Source: Nemophila menziesii (Eukaryota > Streptophyta > Magnoliopsida > Boraginales > Hydrophyllaceae). From it: a stretch of DNA of 64,000 bases. Each line of letters opens with the position of its first letter. Position 1 is the first letter of the stretch. A program made the translations under genes and the position numbers. The stretch covers positions 67,394,899-67,458,898 of the forward strand of contig JARWIR010000001.1 in NCBI GenBank assembly GCA_029959085.1, in the 5' to 3' direction. Below the pieces are notes generated by a model. That model had not been told where the DNA came from. It saw only the letters and a list, made by a program, of their open reading frames with translations, and searched no databases. Shown in pieces: positions 20,511 to 32,764 of the stretch.

Positions 20511-22085
20511 TGGTGGTCCTTTGTGTGTTATAAAATAAATGCAATAACGAAAAGAGAACCACAACCGCAAGTGTACGGTTGTCTCAAGTAATATAAGTGA
20601 TAAAACAGATTCGTTCTCAGGGACGAAATGGTTGACTCTAATGCTTATCAGATAGTAGTTAATTGCACGTGAAAACAAGTAAATGATATGAAGATTTGTT
20701 TGTTTGGGTTTCTAATGCTAAGATAATAAAGTAAAATACTAAATTAATGCAAGTAAATAATTAGACGCAAGAAAATAAAGTGTTTACACTGGATGAGAAG
20801 GCAGTACTTGGGAGACGCAAGGATTTCACCTAATTATCATTCATTTCATACATTGTTTAAGGGACAAATTGGTAAATTTATATTGTTCGGGATTCGGAAT
20901 TCTCCTTACCCCCGTCAGGGTGGACTAAGGAGCAACTCTCAAGTGCTACAAACCCCTTCAGGGTGATCATAGTCCAATCTCAAGTGATTAAGTCTAAATT
21001 AGCCAAAAGGCCATAGGTTTAATTAAGCTCGTCAGAGTCAAATAATTTCTAACCTATATTCGTTAATTAGTTCTGTACCCAGACCCCCGTCAAGGTGATC
21101 CAATCGCCACTAATTGCAATAGCCTAGATACTAAGTCCTATTATTAATTGATCAGGCAGGTCAATAATAGTAAATAAATTGTAAATTAAAGAAAAATATA
21201 ATTTACCCAAATTGATTTAAATAATAATTATCCCAAATTCAAACATATGAAACGAAATCAAATTGGGATTAACCCATTATGCGTTCTCAAGCACTTAATT
21301 AGATTAGCTCATACTAATGAGGAAAACTAAATTAAAAGAAATTAAATTGTTCATATTGTTTTACAGAAAGAAATAAAAGAAAAACCTAATTGCGGAATTA
21401 GATTAGCTGTGATTTGGAGATATAGACCGTCTCCAGCTTTGTAGCTTTTCTGCTTCCTTGACTTCTCTCTGATGTTCTTCTTTTTAAAATATGAATTGTT
21501 TGCAAAATAGAAGTCAAAACCCTTATCTATACTTAGAAATTCGGACTTGGACCTTAGGCTTAGGTTTAAATGAAATAATAACGGTCCAAGTCCATTATCT
21601 TAGCCCAAAATCCCCAAACTGCTGCACCGTCTCCACTAAAACAGCTCTAACCGACTCGTTTCAACTCGGATTGACCTCATTTCAGTTGCTAAAGTTCTGT
21701 AACTCAATGGGGCACGTTTTCTCTTCACAAGTCAGCGGCTAAATAGACTCTTAGATGGCTCGAAATCAGCAATCTCTGGCAACATTCCAGATTTACAGCT
21801 TTAAAATATCAATTCTTTCGGGATTTGTCTTCATGCTTTGACTCCATATCACAATCTTTGACTTTATTCTCGGGTTCCTCTCCTAGCTAATATTCAAAAC
21901 CTACAAAATTTTCACTAAAATACCCAATATTACGCGCAAAAGTTTAATAAATTAAAAATGCTAGAAATAAAAGAGGAAATTCAGATTATTGCATATTTAG
22001 TCCAAAAGTCTATCAAAATAAACGAATAAACACCAAAAATGATGTCTCCCAAGGGCATAAAATTAGAACATTTAGGGAGACATCA
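20511..22085 (-). repeat. 5' LTR of element D
   Basis: It starts TGGTGGTCC after the primer site and ends GAGACATCA before the right target copy gtaag. It is a close match to 11574-13146 with scattered substitutions and a small insertion, so transposition was not very recent. Confidence 0.93.
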
Positions 22086-22090
22086 GTAAG

Positions 22091-23197
22091 GAGGCCCTAG
22101 GCAATGATCGGTGATTATATCTAACCCTATTGACTATCTACTTAGGAAAGCCCACCAATATCACTACTACACACAAGAAGTTTTTATGTCATCTTAAGCA
22201 ATTGAACCCCTATCAGGGTGACAGTTCTAATTACTAAGGGTTGTCCTAAAATTATCCAAAGCTAGGGCTGGAATAAACAACAAACACATAATACAATTAT
22301 ATAAAATAATGTTTCCCAACTCAACTAAATTCAATCCCAAATAAAATAGAATAACAAAATTATATTCAAGGATTACACATATTGCAAACCCAAGCTATGG
22401 AAAAATTTAGTTAATAATTGAATAAATAAAACTAAAGAATAAAAAGATTAAAAACATTGTTAAACTAAGAATATAGTAAAATTTACCTGAATGGTATTCG
22501 TTGAAGGATGGAGAAGTGGTGTTGTGATGCTCCAGTATCTGTTGTTTCCTCCTCAAGTCAACTTGCTCTCTCTTTGATGAATTGCTGAATAACAAAAAAG
22601 GCAAAGATCTGTTTCTAATATCACATACATACACACACACATATATATATATAGGCTATGTGGTGAAATATAATTTATGGGCTAGGTTTAGGTGAACTAG
22701 TGCAACCCAAATACGTTTTCCTTCAAGAGTAGGCTATGTGGTTCGAGTCATGCCAGGTGCAACATTCATAACTTCTTCCTTTCATCTCCAAATCAGGAAT
22801 CACTAGCGTAAACATATTCCTAACTCAAAGTATTGTCTCGATTTAAAAGGGATACTCCAAATTATTTGTAAATATCACGTGACATAAAAAAAATTCACTT
22901 TTTAAATATGACCGTCAACTTTTGCAATTTATTTGTCCTATAACTCTTGATTTTGGCTTTGATCTTCTTTCCTGTATTATTAACCATGCTTTGGTATCTA
23001 ATATCATCCATGTACCTAAAAGCTTCACACTAAACACACAAATCATACCTAATATGCTATAGAAGAAACAAATATCCAAAACAAGGCAATACACGAGAAT
23101 ATATCAAATAATAGGAAAAAATCCCTCTGTTAAGCCCATAATGCACCTAATATGATGTCTCGTGACAATATTATTCTATGAAAAATATGGAACATCA
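22091..23197 (-). repeat. 3' LTR of element C, second part
   Basis: It continues the LTR broken at 11573. It ends AACATCA and is followed by a polypurine-tract-like AGAGCCCAAACTCAAAG (complement). A small dinucleotide microsatellite (AC)n(AT)n lies near 22628-22653. Confidence 0.75.
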
Positions 23198-24700
23198 AGA
23201 GCCCAAACTCAAAGTTGTTTCGTTCTGACAAAATAAGGAATAAGAACAATAGGGATGTCTCTAATATATCAGCTTAGACAAGTAAGCATATAGGAAAGAA
23301 GAATAAAGGATGCATGTAATAATCCTAATTTAATTACCTTAAAAGTTTCATGTAATAATATTTAAAAAATAAATCATATATATACACTTATCATACAAAC
23401 AATCAACACGATTTAAGTTCAAGATTGGATTAGCAATGCAAGAAGGATAATTATTTCTCTTAGTTCGCTATGGAGGATATAGAGTGTTCATCGATTTTAA
23501 CATAGTGTTCAAGGGTCCATCTAACTACTCTCTATTGATTCAACCACTCCTAGATCACATAGTAAAGAATCATAAGGTCTTTAAGGTTGTAATGTAGGCT
23601 TAGGGACGATATGATCATATATTTGCATAATGTAGAGTGAGCTTTTGGCGCTCTCTTCTCTAGCCATCAATGAACTGCCCTAGAGATTGAGTTATTCTCA
23701 TAAATTTTCTCACTCAACCAAACTTTTGATGCACTTAATTTGCATCCCCAATAAACCAACATAAAAGGATGATGATCAATTAAACAATTCCACTTTGCCG
23801 GTCCTTTTCCATTCAGTTTTTTTATATTCTTTTTCTTTTGTGAGTTAGTTATGACTCTCTTTTTTATGTGAGATGTCATGCTACTTCTTTTTCTCATACT
23901 TCTGTTCTTTTCAATATTGTTTTTCTTTTTTCCTTTATTCCAGAAAAGGGTTACAATAAGAATAGTGAATCATCGCCAAAGCACGTAATAATAATCTAAA
24001 AACCCAACAAATAATGTTCCCCATAAATCAAACCCACCGCCCTAAACTCAAGCTCCAAAGACGAGTGTCTTAGCATCGCAGTTTGAGTGTTCGTCATATA
24101 GAAAAAGTCCCAGCATCTAACGGGTAAGACTTGTAATATGACAAATAAAAAGGCTCTAGAAAGGCTAGAAGGGAATGAGACTAATATAATCAATTAAATT
24201 TGGAGAACAAGCTAAAAGGCAACAACGAGCTTATTAAAGAACCACCTTAAAATCACTTTCTAAAATATTTCATTACTTTATCACCTATAGTACGTTCATT
24301 AAATGGGTTTATCAACTAGCTCGGATCTCACGTTCTACACAGTACTCAAGGCTCCCTTAGATAAATCTTACTTCTACGCCATTGCTTACTAATCCTTTTT
24401 TTACTATTAAGGTGTGTTTTCATGGTCATACTTTAAGCATAAAAAACAACTAGTTCATAAAAAAATTACCTACTATCATTAACTCACTAGGTATTATGCC
24501 TTTAGTCCATAAAACACAATCTACATTAAATTCCAGCTGCGAAAATCTCTATTTCAACCTAAAAAGCAATAGAACACGTAAAATGGAGATGAGGGACAAC
24601 TAATCCTGACACCCCAACTAAAAAATAAGTCGTGCCCACACGACTCTAAACAGGCTTGATAAATTTTTTAAAAACTAACACACATATCAAAAGTAATGAA
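23198..24700 (-). other. 3' UTR of element C
   Basis: It is colinear with the 3' UTR of A and D but much more diverged. It keeps the hairpin at 24627-24646, a relative of the second inverted repeat near 23636-23666, and pyrimidine-rich blocks. I see no gene in it. Confidence 0.65.
24627..24646 (-). other. Conserved hairpin (element C)
   Basis: In element orientation the arms are GAGTCGTG and CACGACTT with a TGGG loop. The outermost pair is G-U in RNA. The loop differs from A while seven pairs are unchanged. Confidence 0.75.
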
Positions 24701-24778
24701 ATGGCAAGGAAGAAAGAAACATACTATCGAGATTATTGCTCGCGTCATCATCACCAAAGGTAGGGTGCGGTGGATTCT

Positions 24779-26250
24779 TGGTGGTAGAAAAGGTATGATA
24801 GAATAAAGTTGAATAAATATAATAATAATAAGAACACATACCTACTTATTACCACGAGAGACTCACTGCAATTTCACATATCGTTTACAAGTTATCGAAG
24901 ATAAGTAAAGTTCGTTCGCAATAATTTGATCTGTTAGATCTACTTGTGTATATAGAGAAAGTGCAGAAGAGAATAATTGTTCCAATAAAAACAATAAAAG
25001 AAAATATATTTAGTTGATTTTCATATAAAATATAATAACTAAACTAATAAAAATAACTAAATACTAAAGAATGGAGATGAGAGATAAAGATTAGGTTTAC
25101 TAGTATGCACTTATCCTTCTAAATCAATATTCTAGTTATAGGGGTGATTAAAGCTCTTGGTATGTATTCATGATTCTATATTCCTCCTAACCCCGCTAGG
25201 GTGGACTTAGGTGGCAACCTCACAATTACCAGAGGACTTGGGTAAGGGGACCTGCGCAATGATCAATGGTGAAATCAAACCTTAGCTAGTTAGGCAAGCC
25301 CTTCCGGACCACTACCGTACACTAGATGTTTATGTGGTGTTTCTACAATTGAATCCTCTGTCGAGGTGACAATCCAATTGCTAATGGGATAATCCTATAC
25401 TCGTGCATTAGCAAGGACTACAATCATTAAATTAAAGCACATAAATAATATAATAATGAATAAGTCACTACAATCACTTTAAAAGTATTTTCTCAATAAC
25501 ATAAAATAAAGAAATTGAATTCAAAGATTATAACTATGCAAACCCAAGCTATGGGATAATTAGTTCATACCAAAGATAAATAAACTAATGAATAGATACA
25601 TATAGTCAAATGCTTCTATAATGACTCCTGAGAGTAATATTTAGCTAATGAATGAGCAAGGACATGTTTACAATGATAAATATGTGTATTTACAGGTGCT
25701 AGGTCGAAATCTTGTAGTGTAAGTCAAGCTATTGGAGTCCAATTCCAGTTCATATTTGGTTCCTAATATATAGGACAAGATAAACACTAAAAAATTGATT
25801 TGAGCATATCACCTTTTTTACTTGGCCAAATTCAGTGTACCACATATCAAAACGACTGAAATTCAAAGACCTATTTGACTCTAAAAGGGATCCTTCAAAT
25901 TCATAACCTATTTTTAGTAGTCTTTTAAACACTGAGCGTCTTTTCAGCATCATAGATTCATTTGGCAGCTTTTCCTTTCCTAAATAAAATTTATTTCCTT
26001 TTAACTCTATATTTCGCCTTGGATATTCTTTCCTTAACTCCTTGCAATTCATTTGGAATCTAATTACCTAAGAGATTCACATTATCACACAAATTATACC
26101 AAAAATGCTACAAAAGTAATAAATCTCCAAATAAGGGCATGAACTAAAAAACTATCAAATAGTAGGGAAAAAATCCTTTAGCAATTAATATAACGCACCT
26201 AGAATGATATCTCATGAATAGATTAATTCATCACAAATATTGAGACATCA
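24779..26250 (-). repeat. Solo LTR related to element C, inserted in its extra ORF
   Basis: It begins TGGTGG and ends GAGACATCA. Flanks are attct (24774-24778) and atcct (26251-26255), a 5-bp duplication with one change. Joining the flanks restores the sequence seen in F at about 51220-51235. No internal sequence accompanies it, so it was probably left by recombination between two LTRs. Confidence 0.8.
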
Positions 26251-27087
26251 ATCCTTCACGATATTGCGTCTAATTTGCTCAAGGAGTGACATGATGTGCA
26301 CTTGATTTGCTTTGATTTGTGCCACATAATCACTCAAGAAAGTTTGAGATACTTCTACTTGATCTAATCGCTCACTCACCCTTTTTTGTCATGTAAAATC
26401 CTTTTCTCTTGAACTTGAATCTCTCTCACGAGAAGTCTCTACATTTGGAGTAATCTTTACATGTGTTTCTCTAATAATTGTCTTGATCCAAACATTGTTG
26501 ATGGTGTTGCTTATCTTATACACAAGTTTCGCATTCTCACCACGCTTCATATTTTCTTTCCTCATTAGGCTCATGATGATCGTTGGGTATTTCAAATTAA
26601 ACGGTTTGTGGAGCAGTTTTGAATCACATCACTCCATCAAATATTATTTGCGCTACATCTACTTCATGCCCTTATAAAACACAATTCAAAATATGGTGAA
26701 TTTTTTACTTAGTTCTGAGGTTTGGGTGTTCCAGAAAGATGATTGTGTGAGGAAGTTGGGCCATACTCTTGTATTGGGTTGAAGGTACTTGTAACGACAA
26801 GGTGCCCTCAACTCTCCTCTATGTCCTCACACTAACTCTTAACTCAACACATGATCATATAGTTGATTCCAATAGAAATCCTTGATATCCTTCACCGCTT
26901 TTTGATACTTGAATGGTCCAATTAATTTCTTGAACTCAAAGTGGATTTGAACATCTTTAACTGTGAAAGGAACTAAATTCCTTCTAACGGGAACTCATCC
27001 TTCAGTACTCGGCTAAAGATTCCAAGATAGAAATCGGAAACTAGCTCAACACATAAACTTGAACGTCTCAACATGAATTTTGTACAT
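26251..27087 (-). pseudogene. Extra-ORF remnant of element C, C-terminal part
   Basis: The sequence aligns with the F remnant at 51220-52010. Recognisable stretches include the conserved region with a VPF-type motif and the end of the ORF (continuing across the solo LTR to about 24735). Stops occur throughout. The N-terminal part continues at 34362 beyond element E. Confidence 0.7.
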
Positions 27088-28679
27088 TGATGTCTCCCTA
27101 AATGTTCTAATTTTATGCCCTTGGGAGACATTATTTTTTATGTTTATTTGATTATTTAGATAGACTTTTGGTGCTAATATGCAATAATTCAATTTTCCTC
27201 TTTAGATTTTAGTATTTTTGATTTATTAAGCTTTTGCGCGTAATATGGGTTGTTTTTAACGAAAAGCTTGTAGTTTTTGAATACTAGCTAGAAGAGGAAG
27301 CCAAGAATAAAGTCAAAGATCGTGTAATGAAGTCAAAGCAAGAAGAAATATCCCGAAAGAATTGAGAATTTCAAGCTACAAATCTGGAAAGTTGATAAAA
27401 ATTGCTGATTTCGAGCCATCTAAGATTGGATTTAGCCTCTGACTTGTGAAGAGAAAATGTTGTCCATTGAGTTAAGGAAATTTAGCAACTAGAATTGGGT
27501 CATTCCGAGTTGAAACGAGCCAGTTAGAGCTGTTTTAGTGGAGGTGGTGCAGCAGTTACGGGATTTGGGCTTAATTAGTGGACTTGGGCTTTTCTATTTT
27601 TCACTTAATCCTTAAGTAAAAGCCCTAATCCGATTTTATCATTATAAATAGGCCTTTAGACCTCATTATTTACTACATCTCATTTTATTATTCAATTTAA
27701 TTCATCCTTAGAAGAGAGTGTCCAGAGAGAAAGTCAGCAGCAAGGAAAAGGAGAAAGCTACAGAGCTGGAGACGGTCAATATCTCCAAACCACAGCCAAA
27801 CCCAATTCCTAATTAGGTTCTATCTTTTATTTCTGTAATTGAAGAACATGAATTCTTTCTGTTTTAATTTAGTTTTCCGCGTTATCATGAGCTAATTTAA
27901 TTTAGTGCTTGAGAACGCATAATGGGTTAATCCCAATTTGATTTCGTTTCATATGTTTGGATTTGGGATAATTATTATTTAAATCAAATTGGGTAAATTA
28001 TATTTTTCTTTAATTTGTATTTATTTACTGTTATTGCCCTGATCAATTAATAATAGGACTTAGTATCTAGGCTATTCCAATTAGTGGCAATTGGATCACC
28101 TTGACGGGGGGTTTGGGTACAGAACTAATTAACGAATATAGGTTAGAAATTATTTGACTCTGACGAGCTTAATTAAACCTATGGCCTATTGGGTAATTTA
28201 GACTTAATCACTTGAGAGTGGACACCCTGACGGGGTTTGTAGCACTTGAAAGTTGCTCCTTAGTACACCCTGACGGGGGTAAGGAGAATTCTGAATCCCG
28301 ACCAATATCAATTTACCAATTTGCCCCCTTAAACAATGTACGAAATGAATGATAATTAGGTGTAATCCTTGCGTCTTTCAAGTACTGCCTTCTCATCTTG
28401 CGTAAACACTTTATTTTCTTGCGTCTAGTTAGTTACTTACATTAATTTAGTATTTTAATTCATTGCCTTAGCATTAGAAAACCAAACAAACAATTCCAAA
28501 AATCATTTACTTGTTTTTACGTGTAATTATTCACTATTTGATAAGCATTAGAGTCAACCAATCTGTCCCTGAGAACGAATCTGTTCATCACATATATTAC
28601 TTAGGACAACTGTACACTTGCAGTTGTGGTTATCTTTTACTTATTTTAATTTTATTTTAGAACACACAAGGGACCACCA
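27088..28679 (+). repeat. 5' LTR of element E
   Basis: It begins TGATGTCTCCC and ends GGGACCACCA. The TATA box is TATAAATA at 27653-27660. CCC-TGAC-GGGG dyads lie at about 28100, 28223 and 28267. It is closely related to the D and A LTRs. Confidence 0.93.
27653..27660 (+). promoter_or_regulatory. TATA box of element E 5' LTR
   Basis: TATAAATA is the best core promoter match in the LTR and is repeated at the same offset in the 3' LTR (about 33319-33326). Confidence 0.55.
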
Positions 28680-28685
28680 AGTTTT

Positions 28686-28703
28686 TGGCGACGCTGCCGG
28701 GGA
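28686..28703 (+). other. Primer binding site of element E
   Basis: TGGCGACGCTGCCGGGGA differs from the D and G site by one base and lies 6 nt inside the LTR end. It resembles the tRNA-Asp complement. Confidence 0.83.
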
Positions 28704-28831
28704 CGGTAGCGTGTGACCCCGGTGTTTATCCTTTAGTGTTTAATTTCATTTTTATTTTCAGTTTTACGCTTGTGTTTGTTTTGTTTTTACAGGTGCTTTA
28801 TTCAGGTAATGATCAAGAGATTTACTTAAAG

Positions 28832-29971
28832 ATGTATAGAGGACATTACCCAAATCCCGGTCCATTTGACTATTGGGAAGACTCTTCGGGACATCAACAA
28901 TGGGGTATTAATTCTTACCAACAACCTTATCAATACCCGCAAGAGCAAGGATGGAACAACCAATGGACCGGGAATAATCAACAACAAATACCATATCACT
29001 ATCAACAAGAGCAAGGATGGAACAACCAATGGGTTGACAACATTCAACATTATCTATCTCATCACTATCAGCAAGAGCATGAATGGAACAACCAGTGGGT
29101 TGAAAACATTCAAAATTATCCACCTCATCAAGATCAACAAGATACACTACTAGAGAAAGTCAATCGCCTACTCGAGGAAGTCAAGGCAGTAGAGCCATGG
29201 CGTAAGGCAAGAGAAGAGGAACACAAAGCCAACTGTGCATTCATACAACAGATGATAGACGAAATGGATGCCCGAAACAACTCTCCTAACTTAGCTGAAA
29301 GTGGTAGTAAGTCTTATGAAGATTCCACTCCCTCGAGGGATGGAACAGATCAACCGGAAGAAGTTGTTGAGGAGGAGGTGTTGAAAGAAGGTGAGAATCT
29401 TGTTAGCATGGTGAAAGAAGGAGTAGCAACGAAAATCCTAGAAATTGAAACAGAAATTGCTATTCCTAAGGTGTATGCACATGATCAAGATATTTAACAA
29501 GAAAAGAAAGAAGAGGTGATCGAGATTAGAGAGATTTCACATAAAAAATATGATGAGGTACTAGTGGAAGAATGGGTTGAAAGCGAAGACGAATGTGAAA
29601 TGGTTGGAGAATCAATTAAAGAATTAAATGTTAGAGATACAATAGAAATTGAATATCCGCCACAAAAAGTCCACCAATCATCATCTCCACCACGAATCAT
29701 TATTAGAGATGAAAAATCAGAATCACCTCTATCACTACAAATGGTCAACATGTGCTATATAAACAAGGTGCAACACCGTGAGAGTAAGGCGGCAAGGAGG
29801 AGCACCTACCCACCACATTTTAAAGATGAATCCGAGATTGAAACAAGGAATAAAAATGATCTTACACCATTGAGAACGGTTATCTACTCTAATGTGGTGG
29901 AAAATGAGTTTCCCGTGAAAGTAAGAAGGCGAAACGAAGTACTTACCCACCCCCTTTCAGAGATCGATTAA
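28832..29971 (+). pseudogene. Gln/Trp-rich orphan ORF of element E in the gag-pol position
   Basis: The ATG at 28832 follows a T-rich, CAG-ending stretch, as does gag in D and G. One frame of about 380 codons is interrupted only by TAA at 29495-29497. Residues of about 10-105 are Gln-, Tyr- and Trp-rich with three 22-residue repeats around EQGWNNQW. A likely coiled coil follows (LLEKVNRLLEEVKAV), then an acidic region and a basic C-terminus. There is no gag, zinc knuckle, protease or RT motif. I do not recognise the family. It could be a structural or RNA-binding protein that replaces gag in a parasite of A-like elements. Confidence 0.65.
28943..29140 (+). repeat. Three 66-bp in-frame repeats in the E ORF
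   Basis: Units start at 28943, 29009 and 29075 with the block GAGCAAGGATGGAACAACCA or a near copy. The period of 66 bp gives 22 residues. A fourth, degenerate unit may follow at 29141. Confidence 0.85.
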
Positions 29972-30072
29972 ATAATATTCTCAAGGGGAAGGTTCTAAAT
30001 ATTTCACATCAAGGAAGAGGCGAGTTTAAGCGGAGGAATACTGCAAGGGTCTCATTACCATCTTCATGGAAG

Positions 30073-30242
30073 GTAACACGTCGAACTTAAAGACGTAATA
30101 AACAAAAGTGCTTCTTGGGAGACAACCCATGTTTTTAAATTTCTTTCATGTCTTTAAATTCTTAGTATAATTAGAGTCATGGTTATTTATTTAATGTTTA
30201 TTTTTAATAAATGAGAAAGGTTGGTGTTTTTGATGATTACAG
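30073..30242 (+). other. Putative intron of element E (170 bp)
   Basis: It starts AG-GTAACACGTC and ends TTGATGATTACAG-G. E has no pol, yet keeps these edges and the spacing, which argues for selection on the block itself. Confidence 0.5.
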
Positions 30243-30314
30243 GTCTCAAGGTCACGAGTTTGGGGTATTTAGAACGAAAAAGAATGAAAATTTTGGGTCC
30301 CAATACAGTAGAAA

Positions 30315-30348
30315 CCGGGTACCCGGTTTTTATAAACCGGGGACCCGT
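30315..30348 (+). repeat. Palindrome pair in element E
   Basis: CCGGGTACCCGG at 30315-30326 and CCGGGGACCCGT at 30337-30348 are 22 bp apart, the same motif and spacing as in A. Further down, GCGTCAAGTTTGACGC (about 30509-30524) is another inverted repeat, shared in kind with D. Confidence 0.88.
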
Positions 30349-31019
30349 TTTTGGAGCTGTACCCATGTATTAAAACTTCGGAAGATCATAACTTGACGCT
30401 CGGAGGTCGGAATTAACTTTTTCTTGAGCCTAAACCACTTATTTTTTCGAGATCTATCCAATGTTGAAGTCAAAAAGTTATAATGAACAACTAAAAAGTT
30501 CTGATTAGTGCGTCAAGTTTGACGCAAGGTTGGCTGCGTCCAGCCTCCAACACATGAAACACCATTGATAACGAACCAAGACTCAAAAAACACTCAAATT
30601 CCACCATCAAAACACCAATATATAACCAATCCTTATATCTAAACACCATCCCAACACATAATCAATCACAAGTCTTTCCAAAAACACCAAGAAATTCAAG
30701 TTTTAACCCAAACATTTCTTCACCAAAGCTTAAACTATACTTTAAACCTCTTCAACACCATAGATACTAAATACCCATCTCAAATAAATCACCAATCCCA
30801 CTACTGTGCCACTTTCAACAATATCAAGAGACACAAATTTCATCAATAGCTTTTGTACTATGAAGGTTTGAGATTGCAAGTGCAAGGTATCAAATCATCA
30901 TAAATTCCATGGCCAATCCGGTAAAATAGCTAGAACTCTTCTTTTCTTTCTATTACCAGTTAGGAATAATGATTCATTTTAGTTATAATATTATATATTT
31001 TGCAAGTAATCTTTAAGTA

Positions 31020-31310
31020 GGTAAAAAATTGAGTTTGGGGTCATCAAAGATGACCATGAAGGTTGGAAAAGGTACGAAGAACATGATGAAGATAGAAAGT
31101 TGGGTGTTGAGGAAAGATTTTCGTAGAAGAGATGATGATTTAGAGGGTTAGGAAAAGATGAAGACTTGGAAAATATGACAAAAGAGTTCGAGGTAATGAA
31201 GAACACTTTATTCAAGATGAACGCAACAAATACATGATCTTTTAAGCTTGACAAAGAAGTATTCAAAACTTCAACATGAGACTACACGTAATCAGCCTAG
31301 TGCCGATCCA
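31020..31310 (+). pseudogene. Short remnant of the extra ORF in element E
   Basis: A GAGTTTGGGGT block (31031-31041) followed by a short region with scattered stops and an end resembling the 3' end of the extra ORF stands where A has 1.3 kb of coding sequence. The central domain is missing. The assignment rests mainly on position. Confidence 0.45.
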
Positions 31311-32748
31311 GATATGTTTTCCTATCCTTTCTCATTTAGTGTAGATTAGTTTAGTTGCTTTGAGTCTTTTCGAGTCGTGGGGACACGACTCATTTTTGAG
31401 GTTGGGGTGGGGTTCGTTGCCTCATCCCAATTTTTTATGTGTTAATTGTTTTTAATTGCTTTCAATAAATTAATTAGGAGTTGTGTTTGACTGTAGAAGA
31501 TTTTAAATGTCCCTTTTAAGCATACTTTTGATGAATCTATGATAGTAAATCGTGGACTTTAGGGAATAACATAAAACACACTTTAATTGCATGCAAACAT
31601 AGATAATGAATAGGAAAAATTAATAAGCAATGCAAAAGAAGTAAGCTTGTACTTAAGGAAAATGTTTGGTTTGTAGAACGTGAGATCTAAATTAGTAGAG
31701 AACCCACTTAGATATGAACTAGAGACGAACCACGTAGTTAGGAAAATGATAGGGCAGTTCTTTGTTAGCCATTTGAAGCCTTTTAGCTTGCTATCCCTTA
31801 TATTAATTTTATCCGTCTTAACCCAATTTTGAGCCTTAAGCCTTTCTTTTGTAGCCACGATATAAGCCCCTTATCCTTTGAATTATTAGGCATGACCAAA
31901 GGACCCGCACTTGAATCACGATCCTGAGACCTGTCTCGAGCTTGAGTTTGGGGTGGAGGGTCCACATTTGGGAAATTACATTGGGAAGGGATTATAGGTG
32001 TTTGTATTGAGGCACAAAAATAAAAGATGATATTATTATTTGTAACCTTTTGCCGGGATTTGAAAAAAGAGAAAATAATTTTTTTTATAAGAGACATGAC
32101 CTTTCACATCAAAATGATGGTCATGGGTATATTTTACAAAAAAAAAAGAATAAGAAAAGAAATCAAAAAGAAAATAAAAAGAAAGAAAAACTAAAATAAA
32201 CCGGCAAAGTGGAATATTTTGAAAAATCATCTTAGATTAATTGGGTTGACATGGGGACGCAACATTAGCGCGTCAAATGGGTTGAGTGAAAACATTATAT
32301 GAGTATAAACTCAAGCTCATGGACAGTTGTTGATGGTAAGTGAGGAGAAAGCCAAAAGCTCACTTCAAATTTACTAAATATACATACCACATCGTCCCTA
32401 AGCCTACGCTAAAACCGTAAAGTCCTCGTGATTCCTAGGTGCATGGTAAGTTAATAGGGAGTATACTAAGTGGAGCGTTCAAAGCGAGTAAGGATCGAGG
32501 AACAACCTATAGCCATCATAATGAGATAAGTACAAGTGTAACCTTCTAGCATTGCAAAGTTAATTTTATGATTGAAGTTATTTATGTTTGATGTTGCATG
32601 ATTAGTGTATGTGTATGTTAGTTCTTAATGTTTGCTATATGAGATTTATCTTTAGCATTGCTTTAGGGTGTATTTACTAGCTTCTATTTTCTCTTGCATC
32701 TACTTCATTCCCCTTGTTTTTAGTTTTGCTTTGTCGGGACGACAAAGG
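31310..32748 (+). other. 3' UTR of element E
   Basis: It is colinear with the 3' UTR of A. It contains the hairpin (31372-31391), GAGTTTGGGGTG relatives at 31398-31409 and 31944-31955, and the second inverted repeat near 32338-32366. Antisense frames (31583-32230) are readings of this conserved non-coding block. Confidence 0.75.
31372..31391 (+). other. Conserved hairpin (element E)
   Basis: GAGTCGTG-GGGA-CACGACTC is identical to the hairpin of element A although the neighbouring ORF has been lost. Confidence 0.85.
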
Positions 32749-32764
32749 TTTGAGTTGGGGGTCT
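32749..32764 (+). other. Polypurine tract of element E
   Basis: TTTGAGTTGGGGGTCT lies directly before the 3' LTR. Confidence 0.85.

Larger units (their letters stand above)
11574..22085 (-). mobile_element. Athila-type element D, RT-less, full length (10.5 kb)
   Basis: Two LTRs (1573 and 1575 bp) flank the body with exact 5-bp target copies gtaag at 11569-11573 and 22086-22090. In element order it contains primer site, gag, protease, Lys-rich tail, post-pol block, putative intron, palindrome cluster, broken extra ORF, 3' UTR and polypurine tract. RT, RNase H and integrase are missing, so it must have moved in trans. It is inserted in the 3' LTR of element C. Confidence 0.93.

Noticed and set aside
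22628..22653. (AC)n(AT)n tract as a functional element
   Set aside because: It is an ordinary microsatellite within the C LTR.
28685..28831. Upstream extension of the E ORF through the primer binding site
   Set aside because: It needs a non-ATG start inside the primer site; the ATG at 28832 after the CAG-ended leader is the natural start.
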